DNA of 32,371 nucleotides from Gemmataceae bacterium (lineage in GTDB: Bacteria > Planctomycetota > Planctomycetia > Gemmatales > Gemmataceae): NCBI GenBank assembly GCA_019752375.1, contig JAIEMG010000058.1, positions 1 to 32,371 on the forward strand, read 5' to 3'. Numbering within the stretch: the first letter of the stretch is position 1; the number at the start of each line of letters is the position of its first letter. The notes beneath the pieces are model-generated. The model did not search any database. It was not told where the DNA came from and worked only from the letters and a program-made list of their open reading frames with translations. Shown here piece after piece: positions 24,032 through 31,856 of this stretch. A program made the position numbers and the translations under genes.

Positions 24032-24324
24032 GTCTTCCAGTCCGACTCCGGCGAATCGCTCAGTCCGAATACGATGCGGCCGCCGATTGGTACGAAGCCC
24101 AGAAGCCAGGGCTCGGGCTGCGCTTCGTCGCGGCAGTTCAGCGGGTATTGGCCAAAATCGGTGATCAACCAGACGCCTGGGCTGAGGTGTGGGCAGGAGT
24201 CCGCGAGGCACCAGTATCGCGCTGGCCTTATTTCGTTTACTATCAGGTTCACTCCGACCATGTGATGGTACTTGCGGTGTTCCACTCATCCCGCGACCCG
24301 TCCGCGTGGCAGTCCCGGGCTTAG
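24028..24324 (+). CDS. RelE/ParE family toxin
   Basis: 98 aa from ATG 24028, overlapping the antitoxin stop. The ParE/RelE fold is recognisable: VRLRRIAQSEYDAAADWYEA, then GLGLRFVAAVQRVLAKIGDQP, a central arginine strand (VREAPVSRWPYFVYYQV) and the terminal strand VMVLAVFHSSRDPSAW. This is the ParE2-like subgroup paired with addiction-module-component antitoxins; such toxins either cleave mRNA at the ribosome or poison DNA gyrase, and the sequence alone does not decide which. The H-S-S-R-D-P ending is typical of the group. Confidence 0.85.
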   Translation: MSLPVRLRRIAQSEYDAAADWYEAQKPGLGLRFVAAVQRVLAKIGDQPDAWAEVWAGVREAPVSRWPYFVYYQVHSDHVMVLAVFHSSRDPSAWQSRA

Positions 24325-24404
24325 CGGATGAAGCGGTCCGCACGGCTCTTGAGAGCGTTCCTGAGTGGCTCGCATCTGCGCTGGACGAGAGTTGAATGGT
24401 CTGA

Positions 24405-24800
<396 letters not shown>

Positions 24801-25070
24801 CCCGAGCTATCGCCTGCGTTTGCCGCCGTTGCTTGCGTCGTGCTCCAGTCTGCCTGAAGTCCCCCCTCGCCGGATCACCTTCTCTCGATCGCAGTCTTTC
24901 ACAACTCGATCCCTCGCGGGCGTTTCCGTCCCTGTCGCCTCGTCGGCGCACCAAAGCGCGCCCGGCGCTGTCACAACGGCCCTTCGCCATGAATGTGAGG
25001 GTGTAACGCAAAGGGCCACAAGACAAACGAGCCCTGACAAACGAGTTGAACCGAATCGGGAGTCGTCGCC

Positions 25071-25916
25071 ATGTTGCCAGCCACCGGATACGCGATGCGA
25101 GACGCCAATCGCCCGTATGCAGACGAAAGGGCCTGGAACGGTGTCGAGATCGACTTCCAGATGGCCAGCGACCCGCTGCGAATCGAACCGTACTTGACCG
25201 GACTGAGCTTCGATTACGTCAGCTTGCATACGCTCGACCTGTCGATCGCCAGCCCACACGCGCCGGCCCGTTCGTACCTGGACGCGCTGGTGATGGTCGC
25301 GGAAGAGAACGGGGCCGTCGCCATCAGCGATCACCTGGGCTTCACGCACGGCACGCCGGGTGGGGCCAACGTCGGGCACGTGATGGCGCCGCCCTGCACC
25401 GAGGCCGCCCTGGATGCGACGTGCCGCAACATCGAGATCATCCAGCGTCACTTTGGCGATCGGAAGTTCTACGTGGAGAACCTGGCCCACTTCTTTCTGA
25501 TGCACGGGACGATGGCCGAGGCCACGTTCATTCGCCGGATGCTGGAACGGACGGGCTGCGGCCTGCTGCTCGACGTGACCAACGCTTACGCCAACGAACG
25601 TAACTTCGGCCACAACGCCGAGGCGTTCATCCGGGAAGTGGTGCCTGCCGCGGATCGCTTGCAAATGCATCTGGCCGGCGGATTCCTCGATGCACGTACT
25701 GCCTGGTACGTGGACAGCCATTCCGAGCCGGTGCCGGCCGAGGTCTGGCGCCTGTATCGCCTGGCCCTCGAGTTGGGCCGCGGCAAGGTGGACGCCGCGT
25801 TCATCGAACGCGACTGGAACGCTCCGACGGAAGGCGGCTGGCGTGCCGAGGTCCGGCAGGTTCGCCGCATCGCCCGGGAAACCGAACGGATGGAACTGGT
25901 GGAGGTCGCGTCGTGA
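25071..25916 (+). CDS. DUF692 / MNIO multinuclear iron oxidative enzyme of a RiPP locus
   Basis: 281 aa from ATG 25071 with GGGAG 8 nt upstream. It is a TIM-barrel DUF692 protein of the MbnB/TglH/BufB type, enzymes that use two or three iron ions and O2 to modify peptidyl cysteines and other residues. Expected metal-ligand segments are present: SLHTLDL (H53), SDHLGFT (D87, H88), YVENLAHFF (E136, N137), LLLDVTNAY (D168, N171), MHLAGG (H200), YVDSHSEPV (D215, H217) and IERDWN (E246). The stop codon overlaps the start of the next gene (GTGA), the usual arrangement of an MNIO enzyme with its partner. Two precursor genes follow. The product chemistry, such as oxazolone/thioamide formation or thiooxazole formation, cannot be read from the sequence. 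Confidence 0.88.
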   Translation: MLPATGYAMRDANRPYADERAWNGVEIDFQMASDPLRIEPYLTGLSFDYVSLHTLDLSIASPHAPARSYLDALVMVAEENGAVAISDHLGFTHGTPGGANVGHVMAPPCTEAALDATCRNIEIIQRHFGDRKFYVENLAHFFLMHGTMAEATFIRRMLERTGCGLLLDVTNAYANERNFGHNAEAFIREVVPAADRLQMHLAGGFLDARTAWYVDSHSEPVPAEVWRLYRLALELGRGKVDAAFIERDWNAPTEGGWRAEVRQVRRIARETERMELVEVAS

Positions 25917-26593
25917 CCGACTACCAGAAGCAGTTGACCCACTGGGCCGGAGCCCTGGCCGCGGGCCGAGTGGAAGCGATGGCGGACGCCCTGGCCGGCG
26001 GCACGACGGAAAACGTCGGCTGGTACCTGGCGAATGCAGTGGGCGAGCGATACCGATTGCTCACGCAGGAGCTGGAATTCGTCGCTCTGGCGTTCGACGA
26101 CTTCGACTCGCGGATCGCGGCCTACCTGACTTCGGTGCCGCGGACCGCATATCGAATCGACCGCCGCGACCAGGAGGACTTCCTCCGCTGGCTGGGCGAG
26201 ACGCAAGAATTGACGCCGCAACAACGCGGCTTCATCGCCTACCAGGAAGCGGAATACGCCGTGCGAGCGGCGGCCCGGGACAACCGGGAGGCGCACTTGA
26301 GTTTTCAGCGGCTCCTTTGTCACACGGTCGAACGGACGGCGAACAGGAGTGTGAGGGTTCACCTGAACTCGATTCGGGTCTGGGCGACGCTGACGATGCC
26401 AGGTACCGACGAGCCCTGCGAGATGCTGTTCGTCGCAGTCGGCCACACGGTGCGGGCAGCGGCCCTGACCGACGAAATGCGACGGCTGGTCAATCGCCTG
26501 GCCAGCCACGGCCCCGGAGTGCTCGACGCCCTGACGGATGGCCACCGCGAGCTGATGGCCCAAGGCGTGGTGGCCCTGGAAAGCAACGACTAG
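25913..26593 (+). CDS. MNIO partner protein, unrecognised family
   Basis: 226 aa from GTG 25913, overlapping the MNIO stop by 4 nt. The length, position and coupling are those of the partner proteins (MbnC, TglI, BufC/DUF2063 type) that bind the leader peptide and hand it to the MNIO enzyme. The sequence itself shows no clear motif: the N-terminus is helical (YQKQLTHWAGALAAGRVEAM), the middle has LEFVALAFDDFDSRIAAYLTS and an acidic/aromatic stretch (DQEDFLRWLGETQ), and the C-terminal half alternates strands and helices (VRVHLNSIRVWATLTMP, MLFVAVGHTVRAAALTDE). The assignment as partner is inferred from context alone. No signal peptide or membrane segment is present. Confidence 0.7.
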   Translation: MTDYQKQLTHWAGALAAGRVEAMADALAGGTTENVGWYLANAVGERYRLLTQELEFVALAFDDFDSRIAAYLTSVPRTAYRIDRRDQEDFLRWLGETQELTPQQRGFIAYQEAEYAVRAAARDNREAHLSFQRLLCHTVERTANRSVRVHLNSIRVWATLTMPGTDEPCEMLFVAVGHTVRAAALTDEMRRLVNRLASHGPGVLDALTDGHRELMAQGVVALESND

Positions 26594-26692
26594 GCAAGCC
26601 GGATGGTCCGGATTGCTGATGCAGTGAAACACCGGTGCGGACGCTTCCTCCCGCACGGATCGGTGAACGACAGGGGGAAGCGAACCGGATCT

Positions 26693-26964
26693 CTGATTGG
26701 GTCGGGGAAGGTTTCACTCGCCGGTGTCGGCGGGGCTCCCTGGCTCGGTCGGTAGCCATAAACTTGGAGACTTTGCCATGTCCCGCTTCGATATCATCCG
26801 CGCGTGGAAAGATGCCGCCTTCCGCAAGACCCTGACGCCCGCTCAGCAGGCGCAGTTGCCCGAGAACCCGGCCGGCACCGTCGAGCTGACCGCCGCCGAA
26901 GCATCCGCCGTCGATGGCAAGCTGGCCATCGCCATCTGCAGCAGCTGCCACGGTTGCGGCGGCG
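26693..26964 (+). repeat. Direct duplication, unit 1 (5' leader plus leader-peptide coding)
   Basis: 272 bp identical to 27180-27451 at an offset of 487 bp. The identity covers 85 bp of untranslated leader, the ribosome site and codons 1-62 of precursor 1. Upstream, 26620-26692 and its counterpart are also related but diverged. Confidence 0.95.
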
Positions 26965-27029
26965 CCGTCCTGGGAGCCGCCAAGTTCCAGGCCGTCATCA
27001 ACCCCGTCAACGTCTTCCGCCTTCGCTAA
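26778..27029 (+). CDS. RiPP precursor peptide 1, mersacidin-type leader
   Basis: 83 aa from ATG 26778; GGAG at 26766-26769 sets this start, and the longer upstream frame is unrelated. The leader is typical of the mersacidin/lichenicidin-family type II lanthipeptides of planctomycetes and other bacteria: SRFDIIRAWKDAAFRKTLTP, then LPENPAGTVELTAAE. The Cys-rich stretch is ICSSCHGCGG (C54, S55, S56, C57, H58, G59, C60), the only cysteines in the protein. It is followed by a 21-residue basic/hydrophobic tail (AVLGAAKFQ..., ending VFRLR), so the probable core is internal and not at the C-terminus. No GG/GA cleavage site stands before the core. Predicted substrate of both the MNIO enzyme and the LanM dehydratase. 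Confidence 0.85.
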   Translation: MSRFDIIRAWKDAAFRKTLTPAQQAQLPENPAGTVELTAAEASAVDGKLAIAICSSCHGCGGAVLGAAKFQAVINPVNVFRLR

Positions 27030-27179
27030 GGCGAGCCGGGAGTGCGAGCGACCGGAGTGTGGCGAACCGCCTTGCTCCGGTCGCTCCTGAAATGTCCGAA
27101 TCGCCCGTTCACGAAACGCCGGTGCGGCTTCTTCCTCCCGCGCCGACGACCAAACGAACCGAGGAAGCGCACGAGGCCG

Positions 27180-27451
27180 CTGATTGGGTCGGGGAAGGTT
27201 TCACTCGCCGGTGTCGGCGGGGCTCCCTGGCTCGGTCGGTAGCCATAAACTTGGAGACTTTGCCATGTCCCGCTTCGATATCATCCGCGCGTGGAAAGAT
27301 GCCGCCTTCCGCAAGACCCTGACGCCCGCTCAGCAGGCGCAGTTGCCCGAGAACCCGGCCGGCACCGTCGAGCTGACCGCCGCCGAAGCATCCGCCGTCG
27401 ATGGCAAGCTGGCCATCGCCATCTGCAGCAGCTGCCACGGTTGCGGCGGCG
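27180..27451 (+). repeat. Direct duplication, unit 2
   Basis: Second 272-bp identical unit. Divergence begins immediately after the last core glycine codon, with changes and one 3-bp length difference in the tail, and resumes upstream of 27180. Confidence 0.95.
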
Positions 27452-27513
27452 TCAACCTGGGAGCGCGCTTCCAGGCCGTCATCAACCCGGTCAACGTCCT
27501 TCGCCTTCGCTAA
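27265..27513 (+). CDS. RiPP precursor peptide 2, mersacidin-type leader
   Basis: 82 aa from ATG 27265 behind the same GGAG as its twin. Residues 1-62 are identical to precursor 1 at both DNA and protein level, including C54-S-S-C57-H-G-C60-G-G. The tail differs: VNLGARFQ in place of AVLGAAKFQ, and VLRLR in place of VFRLR, with one residue fewer, while FQAVINPVNV is kept. The conserved tail argues for a role, perhaps as a follower peptide or part of the product. Together with copy 1 it is transcribed in the direction of the MNIO genes; a hairpin (27523-27589) and intrinsic terminator (27654-27688) close the unit. Confidence 0.85.
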   Translation: MSRFDIIRAWKDAAFRKTLTPAQQAQLPENPAGTVELTAAEASAVDGKLAIAICSSCHGCGGVNLGARFQAVINPVNVLRLR

Positions 27514-27522
27514 GGCCAATGC

Positions 27523-27589
27523 ATTCCGTGGGGCCGGCTTCCAGCCGGCCAAGACCCTCGCGGCCGGCTGGAAGCCGGCCCCACGGAAT
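27523..27589. repeat. Perfect 28-bp inverted repeat after precursor 2
   Basis: Arms 27523-27550 and 27562-27589 are exact complements (attccgtggggccggcttcc...). It lies 10 bp after the precursor 2 stop and may protect or terminate the short precursor mRNA. Confidence 0.85.
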
Positions 27590-27653
27590 ACCTCGTCTCG
27601 CAGGAAATACCGTTTTCGCTCCTGGGGAGGAGTGAGGATGGGACACGCGGAGG

Positions 27654-27688
27654 GGCAGGTCTTCGGGCCTGCCTTTTCGCGTTTTTTT
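27654..27688 (+). terminator. Intrinsic terminator between precursors and lanM-like gene
   Basis: Stem ggcaggtc (27654-27661), loop ttcg, ggcctgcc (27666-27673), then TTTT and, after CGCG, a run of seven T (27682-27688). It separates abundant precursor transcripts from the lanM-like gene, which starts 67 bp downstream. Confidence 0.8.
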
Positions 27689-27754
27689 GTCACAGGGTCG
27701 TCGCGGCGGCGAAGAAGTGCCGGACGATCACACTGAACGGAGCCGGAGTCTGTC

Positions 27755-29692
27755 ATGCAAGCCGAACGCTTCGAAAGCGCTGCGTGGTCCCGAGCCGCAA
27801 CCCTTGCCGAGCGAGTCGCTGCCTCGCGCCCGGCCGCAGCCGCGAGCAGCAACGGCGATCGCGCCGATCAGCGGCTGCGCGAATGGCGTGCCCAGCCGCC
27901 CTTCGCGTCGGGCTTCTCCTTCGATGCTCGCCTTGCAGCACTCGGCCTGAGCGAGGATGAATTCCTGCGTCTGCTGGGTGAGCCGGACGAAGCGCTGCGA
28001 GCGCGGTTTCCCGAAGCGCCGAAATGGCTCCTCGAACTGGCGAGCGCCTACGAATCGTCCACCGACCTGGAGCCCGAGGCCGCGGAGTTGTACGAGCTGC
28101 TGGCCGTGGCGGAGCCGTTGATCCTCGCCGCCCGGGAACGGCTCCGCGCCGGGATCGACGGCCTGCCACGCGATGCAGCCGGCGTACTGCCATTCGATCC
28201 GGACGCAGTGGAGAGATTATTGCTCGCCATGCTGCCCGACCGACTTTTGCCGTTGCTCGGCCGGACGTTGGTCCTGGAAATGCACATCGCCCGCTTGCAG
28301 GGCCTGCTGGCCGGTGAGACGCCGGAAGACCGCTTCCGCGGCTTTGCTCACTACCTGGGACGGCGAGACGTTGCCGTGGCGCTGCTCGAAGAATATCCGG
28401 TGCTGGCCCGTCAGCTGGTGCAGACCGTCAATGACTGGGTCACCTTCAGCCTGGAATTTCTGGGCCATCTTTGTGCGGACGCGGCCCAACTGCGTGCGAC
28501 GTTCGGGGCCGCGGAGGCCCTGGTCGCCATCAAGGGCGATGCCGGCGACCGCCACCGCGGCGGCCGGGCCGTGCTCGTTGCCGACTTCGCATCCGGTCTT
28601 CGACTTGTTTACAAGCCGAAATCACAGGCCGTGGAAGTCCACTTTCAGGAATTGCTCGACTGGCTCAATGCCAAGGGGGCCGAACCGGCGTTCCGCACGC
28701 TGAACGTGCTCGACTGCGGCGATCACGGTTGGGTCGAGTTCATTCAAGCGAGCGGCTGTGAGAGTCCCGGCGAAGTGCGTCGCTTTTACGAACGGCAAGG
28801 CGGCTATCTGGCGCTGCTCTATGTGCTGGCGGCGACCGACATTCACTTTGAGAACTTGATTGCCGCCGGCGAGCACCCCATGCTGGTGGACCTGGAAACG
28901 CTCTTCCATCGGCCGCTGCACGGGGCCACCGATCCGGGTTCGCAGGATTCGGTCCTTGCCGTGCGCATGTTGCCGCAACGTGCTTCGTTCGGTGATTCCA
29001 CCGAGGTCATCGACTTCACCGGGCTAGGCGGCACCGCCGGCCAGGTGCTGCCCTATGCGGCGGCCCAGTGGCAAGGCGCCGGCACCGACGACATGCGCAT
29101 GACGCACGGTCGGGTCGAAGTCTCCGGCGCCGACAATCGCCCGACGCTCCAGGGTGCCGACGTGAACCTGGGCGATTACGAAGAGGAGCTGACCGCCGGC
29201 TTCATCGCTGTCTACCGCTTGCTCGAAACGCACCGCGAAGAACTACTGGCCGACGATGGACCGCTGGCCCGCTTTGCCGGCGACCCGGTGCGCTTCCTGG
29301 CTCGCACCACCCAGGCCTACAGCGTCCTGCTGCAGCAGGGCTGCCACCCCGATTACCTGCGCGATGCCATCGACCGCGACCGCCTCTTCGATCGCCTGTG
29401 GGTCCGCGTGCACGAGACGCCAAGCCATGCCCCGCTGATCGGGGCGGAATTGGCGGAGCTGTCGCGCGGCGACGTGCCCATGTTCACCACCTGGCCCGAT
29501 TCGTGCGATGTCTACAGCGGGTCGGGCGAGTACATCGCCAACGTGTTCCCCGAGTGCGGCCTTGACCTCGTCTGCCGTCGCATATGCCGGCTGGGGCACG
29601 CCGACCTTGCAAGACAGACGGAACTGATCCATGCGAGCTTCGGGACGCTCTCCGCCAGCGGAACGCTTGCACTCGCCGGCGCGGACCGATAG
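27755..29692 (+). CDS. LanM-type lanthipeptide dehydratase without the LanC cyclase domain
   Basis: 645 aa from ATG 27755, GGAG at 27745-27748. It matches the dehydratase half of class II lanthipeptide synthetases (DUF4135), which phosphorylate Ser/Thr and eliminate phosphate to give dehydroalanine/dehydrobutyrine. Kinase-like residues known from CylM have counterparts: LVYKPK (K287), TDIHFENL (D362, H364, N367) and MLVDLETLF (D379, E381). VRFLARTTQAY (R513-Y522) is the conserved elimination region. The sequence ends SFGTLSASGTLALAGADR, just where the LanM cyclase domain (about 350-400 residues with zinc ligands C, C, H) would begin. No cyclase is found downstream up to 30290, so this is a natural stand-alone dehydratase or a truncated LanM. 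The terminator upstream suggests its own promoter. Confidence 0.88.
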   Translation: MQAERFESAAWSRAATLAERVAASRPAAAASSNGDRADQRLREWRAQPPFASGFSFDARLAALGLSEDEFLRLLGEPDEALRARFPEAPKWLLELASAYESSTDLEPEAAELYELLAVAEPLILAARERLRAGIDGLPRDAAGVLPFDPDAVERLLLAMLPDRLLPLLGRTLVLEMHIARLQGLLAGETPEDRFRGFAHYLGRRDVAVALLEEYPVLARQLVQTVNDWVTFSLEFLGHLCADAAQLRATFGAAEALVAIKGDAGDRHRGGRAVLVADFASGLRLVYKPKSQAVEVHFQELLDWLNAKGAEPAFRTLNVLDCGDHGWVEFIQASGCESPGEVRRFYERQGGYLALLYVLAATDIHFENLIAAGEHPMLVDLETLFHRPLHGATDPGSQDSVLAVRMLPQRASFGDSTEVIDFTGLGGTAGQVLPYAAAQWQGAGTDDMRMTHGRVEVSGADNRPTLQGADVNLGDYEEELTAGFIAVYRLLETHREELLADDGPLARFAGDPVRFLARTTQAYSVLLQQGCHPDYLRDAIDRDRLFDRLWVRVHETPSHAPLIGAELAELSRGDVPMFTTWPDSCDVYSGSGEYIANVFPECGLDLVCRRICRLGHADLARQTELIHASFGTLSASGTLALAGADR

Positions 29693-29711
29693 GTCGAAGC
29701 CGCCTCTTTGC

Positions 29712-29770
29712 GGGGCACGTTTGTAACGTGCCGGGGTGGGGTGTAAACGGCATGTTACAAACGTGTCACA
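29712..29770. repeat. Inverted repeat downstream of the lanM-like gene
   Basis: Arms at 29712-29732 and 29749-29770 (ggggcacgtttgtaacgtgc and a diverged complement). It begins 20 bp after the stop codon and shares its core with 20211-20274. Confidence 0.8.
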
Positions 29771-29835
29771 CAATCGGATCGCTTGTTGTTTGTTCCGCTG
29801 AGCCCACGGTGCCGCAAGGCCAACCCTTCTTTGGC

Positions 29836-30015
29836 ACTTAGTAGCCATCCAAAAACTACTTCCAGGATTCAGCGGCAGGCGCTTGGATTTCGTCGGTCTG
29901 GCGTGCCGGAACTTTGTGCCCTTTCAGGGCACAACACCTTCAGCTCCGGTCCAGCCCCGAAGGCGTGACGCTCGACGAAGTGAACCTTGGACGTTCTTTT
30001 TGGACACCCGCTTAC
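29836..30015. repeat. MITE-like element with two different related ends, copy 2
   Basis: The left end 29836-29863 (acttagtagccatccaaaa...) matches the right end of copy 1, and the right end 29989-30015 (...tttttggacacccgcttac) matches the left end of copy 1, so the copies are inverted relative to each other. The interior differs from copy 1. Between 30016 and 30200 I see no gene. Confidence 0.65.
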
Positions 30016-30201
30016 CGAATCTGCACTTCTCGGTTACTCCTTCACCTCATCGTTCGGGGCCCTGGTGGGCGCGGCCTTGGGCGCGGCGGTGAGCAACCGT
30101 GATCGAGGGGCGGTCACCGGCATGTCGCAGCCGACAGCGGGCAGCAGGCGCCGCCCTTGCCAGACATGGATTGTGGCAGGCGATCGGTCCTCATTGGCGC
30201 T

Positions 30202-30210
30202 TGCTATAAT
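30202..30210 (+). promoter_or_regulatory. Extended -10 promoter for the histidine kinase gene
   Basis: TGCTATAAT is a perfect extended -10 (TGnTATAAT), about 80 bp before the kinase start codon. No convincing -35 lies at the usual distance, which is common for extended -10 promoters. Confidence 0.6.
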
Positions 30211-30290
30211 CCAAGCATCGCGTGTCAGGTCGAGCAAATCGCGCTTGCAAATGTCATACGGACCGCGCCCAGGAAAAGGACACGACTGCC

Positions 30291-31841
30291 ATGAGCCGGC
30301 GACTCTTGATTCAGGTCGTGACTCCGGCCATGCTGCTCGGCGTGGCTCTTCTCGCGGTTTGCCTGGTCGGCGTCTGGCACGTCCACCGGCTCGAGCGCAA
30401 CCTGTCGACGATCCTCTCCGAGAACGTGGCAAGCCTGGAAGCGGCCCAGGACCTGGAAATCCGCGTCCGCCAGCTGCGTGCTCATAGCTTCGTCTACTTC
30501 GTTCAGCCCACGGCTGCCCGGCTCGAACCGATCGAGGAGGATACCCGGCGCTTTGAAATGGCCCTGGAAGTCGCGCAGCAGTCGGCCAGCACGCCGGAAG
30601 AGGAAGCGTGCGTTCAAGCGATCCACGATCGTTATGAGAAGTACCGCGACGATATGGCGCAGCTAAGGGCCGAAGTGCTTGTCAAAGGCCCCCGAACCGA
30701 TTTCGACAAGCTGTTCGACGCTCACCCGATCCGACATCTGACGGCATCGTGCCACGAGCTGTTTCGCCTCAACAAGCAGGCGATGGACCAGACGGCTGCC
30801 GAGAGCCGCTCGGTCAGCCAGCAAGCGCGCATCGTGCTGCTGCTGGTTGGCCTGAGCGGTCCCGTCGGCGGCCTGATGCTCGGCTATGGCGTCGCACGCG
30901 GCCTGACCCGGTCCATCTACCGGCTGAGCGTACGCGTGCAGGACGTGGCCGAGCACCTGGACGAGAACGTGGGCACCATGCGTGTCGCGGTCGATGGCGA
31001 CATCGAGCACCTCGATCGTCAGCTCCAGCATATTGTGACTCGGGTGGAAGAAGTGGGCGAGCGGCTGCAGCGGCACCAGCGCGAAATGCTTCGCGCGGAG
31101 CAGCTGGCTGCCGTCGGCCAGCTGGCGGCCGGCGTCGCTCACGAGATCCGCAATCCCCTGACGTCCATCAAGCTGCTCGTCGAAGCAGCCTTGCGGACGA
31201 GCAACCCCAAACCGCTGATCGAAGCGGACCTGCAGGTCATTCATACGGAAGTGTCTCGACTGGAGCAGACCGTCCAGAGCTTCCTGGACTTCGCCCGGCC
31301 TCCCATGCCGCGCCGGGCCGCAATCGACCTGAACCGGGTCATCACCCAGGCTGTCGAGCTGATTCGCGCCCGTGCCCGTCAGCAGGCCGTGACCATCACC
31401 ACGGACGCCGAACCTGCCGCGGCTGGCACCCGCGGGCCGGTTCAGGGATTTGTGGACGCCGGCTTGCTCCAGACCGTGCTCGTCAACCTGCTCCTCAATG
31501 CTCTGGAGGCGATGCCCCAAGGCGGAAGCATCACGGTCTCGCTGGGCACGACGGAGGAGAACGAGGCCGCCATCCGCGTTGGCGACACGGGACCAGGGAT
31601 CGCGCCCGAGATGACGGGACGGCTTTTCACGCCGTTCGCCAGCACCAAGGCGACCGGGACCGGGCTTGGCCTGTGCATCTCGCAGCGCATCGTGCAGGAG
31701 CACGGCGGACGCATCCGCGCCGACAACCGGCCGGGCGGCGGTGCGCGGTTTGCCATTTTCCTGCCTCTGGGTGGCAATGCTGACGACGGCACGACCGCGA
31801 ACGGCGCGGCAACAGACGGCGGCCCCGCTTCCCAATCGTGA
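30291..31841 (+). CDS. NtrB/AtoS-like sensor histidine kinase
   Basis: 516 aa from ATG 30291; AAGGA about 11 nt upstream. Two membrane helices (residues about 7-29 and 183-205) frame a periplasmic, mostly helical sensor region of roughly 150 residues. A HAMP-like linker and coiled coil lead to the HisKA domain with the phospho-acceptor in GVAHEIRNPLTSIK (H284). The ATPase domain has the N box NLLLNALEAM (N403), G1 DTGPGI, F box LFTPFASTK and G2 GTGLGL. The closest families are two-component kinases that pair with NtrC-type activators. The response regulator begins 16 bp downstream, so they form one operon. The signal is unknown. The last 20 residues are low-complexity Ala/Gly/Thr. Confidence 0.9.
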   Translation: MSRRLLIQVVTPAMLLGVALLAVCLVGVWHVHRLERNLSTILSENVASLEAAQDLEIRVRQLRAHSFVYFVQPTAARLEPIEEDTRRFEMALEVAQQSASTPEEEACVQAIHDRYEKYRDDMAQLRAEVLVKGPRTDFDKLFDAHPIRHLTASCHELFRLNKQAMDQTAAESRSVSQQARIVLLLVGLSGPVGGLMLGYGVARGLTRSIYRLSVRVQDVAEHLDENVGTMRVAVDGDIEHLDRQLQHIVTRVEEVGERLQRHQREMLRAEQLAAVGQLAAGVAHEIRNPLTSIKLLVEAALRTSNPKPLIEADLQVIHTEVSRLEQTVQSFLDFARPPMPRRAAIDLNRVITQAVELIRARARQQAVTITTDAEPAAAGTRGPVQGFVDAGLLQTVLVNLLLNALEAMPQGGSITVSLGTTEENEAAIRVGDTGPGIAPEMTGRLFTPFASTKATGTGLGLCISQRIVQEHGGRIRADNRPGGGARFAIFLPLGGNADDGTTANGAATDGGPASQS

Positions 31842-31856
31842 ACCCCTGGGGACGAT

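Noticed and set aside
24321-24395. Frame reading VPGLADEAVRTALESVPEWL just after the toxin stop
   Set aside because: It looks protein-like but is only about 25 residues without its own start or ribosome site; at most a fragment of a lost gene.
29883-30120. Possible small membrane protein (LGYSFTSSFGALVGAALGAA)
   Set aside because: The frame starts inside the repeat element, and I see no start signal or family match.
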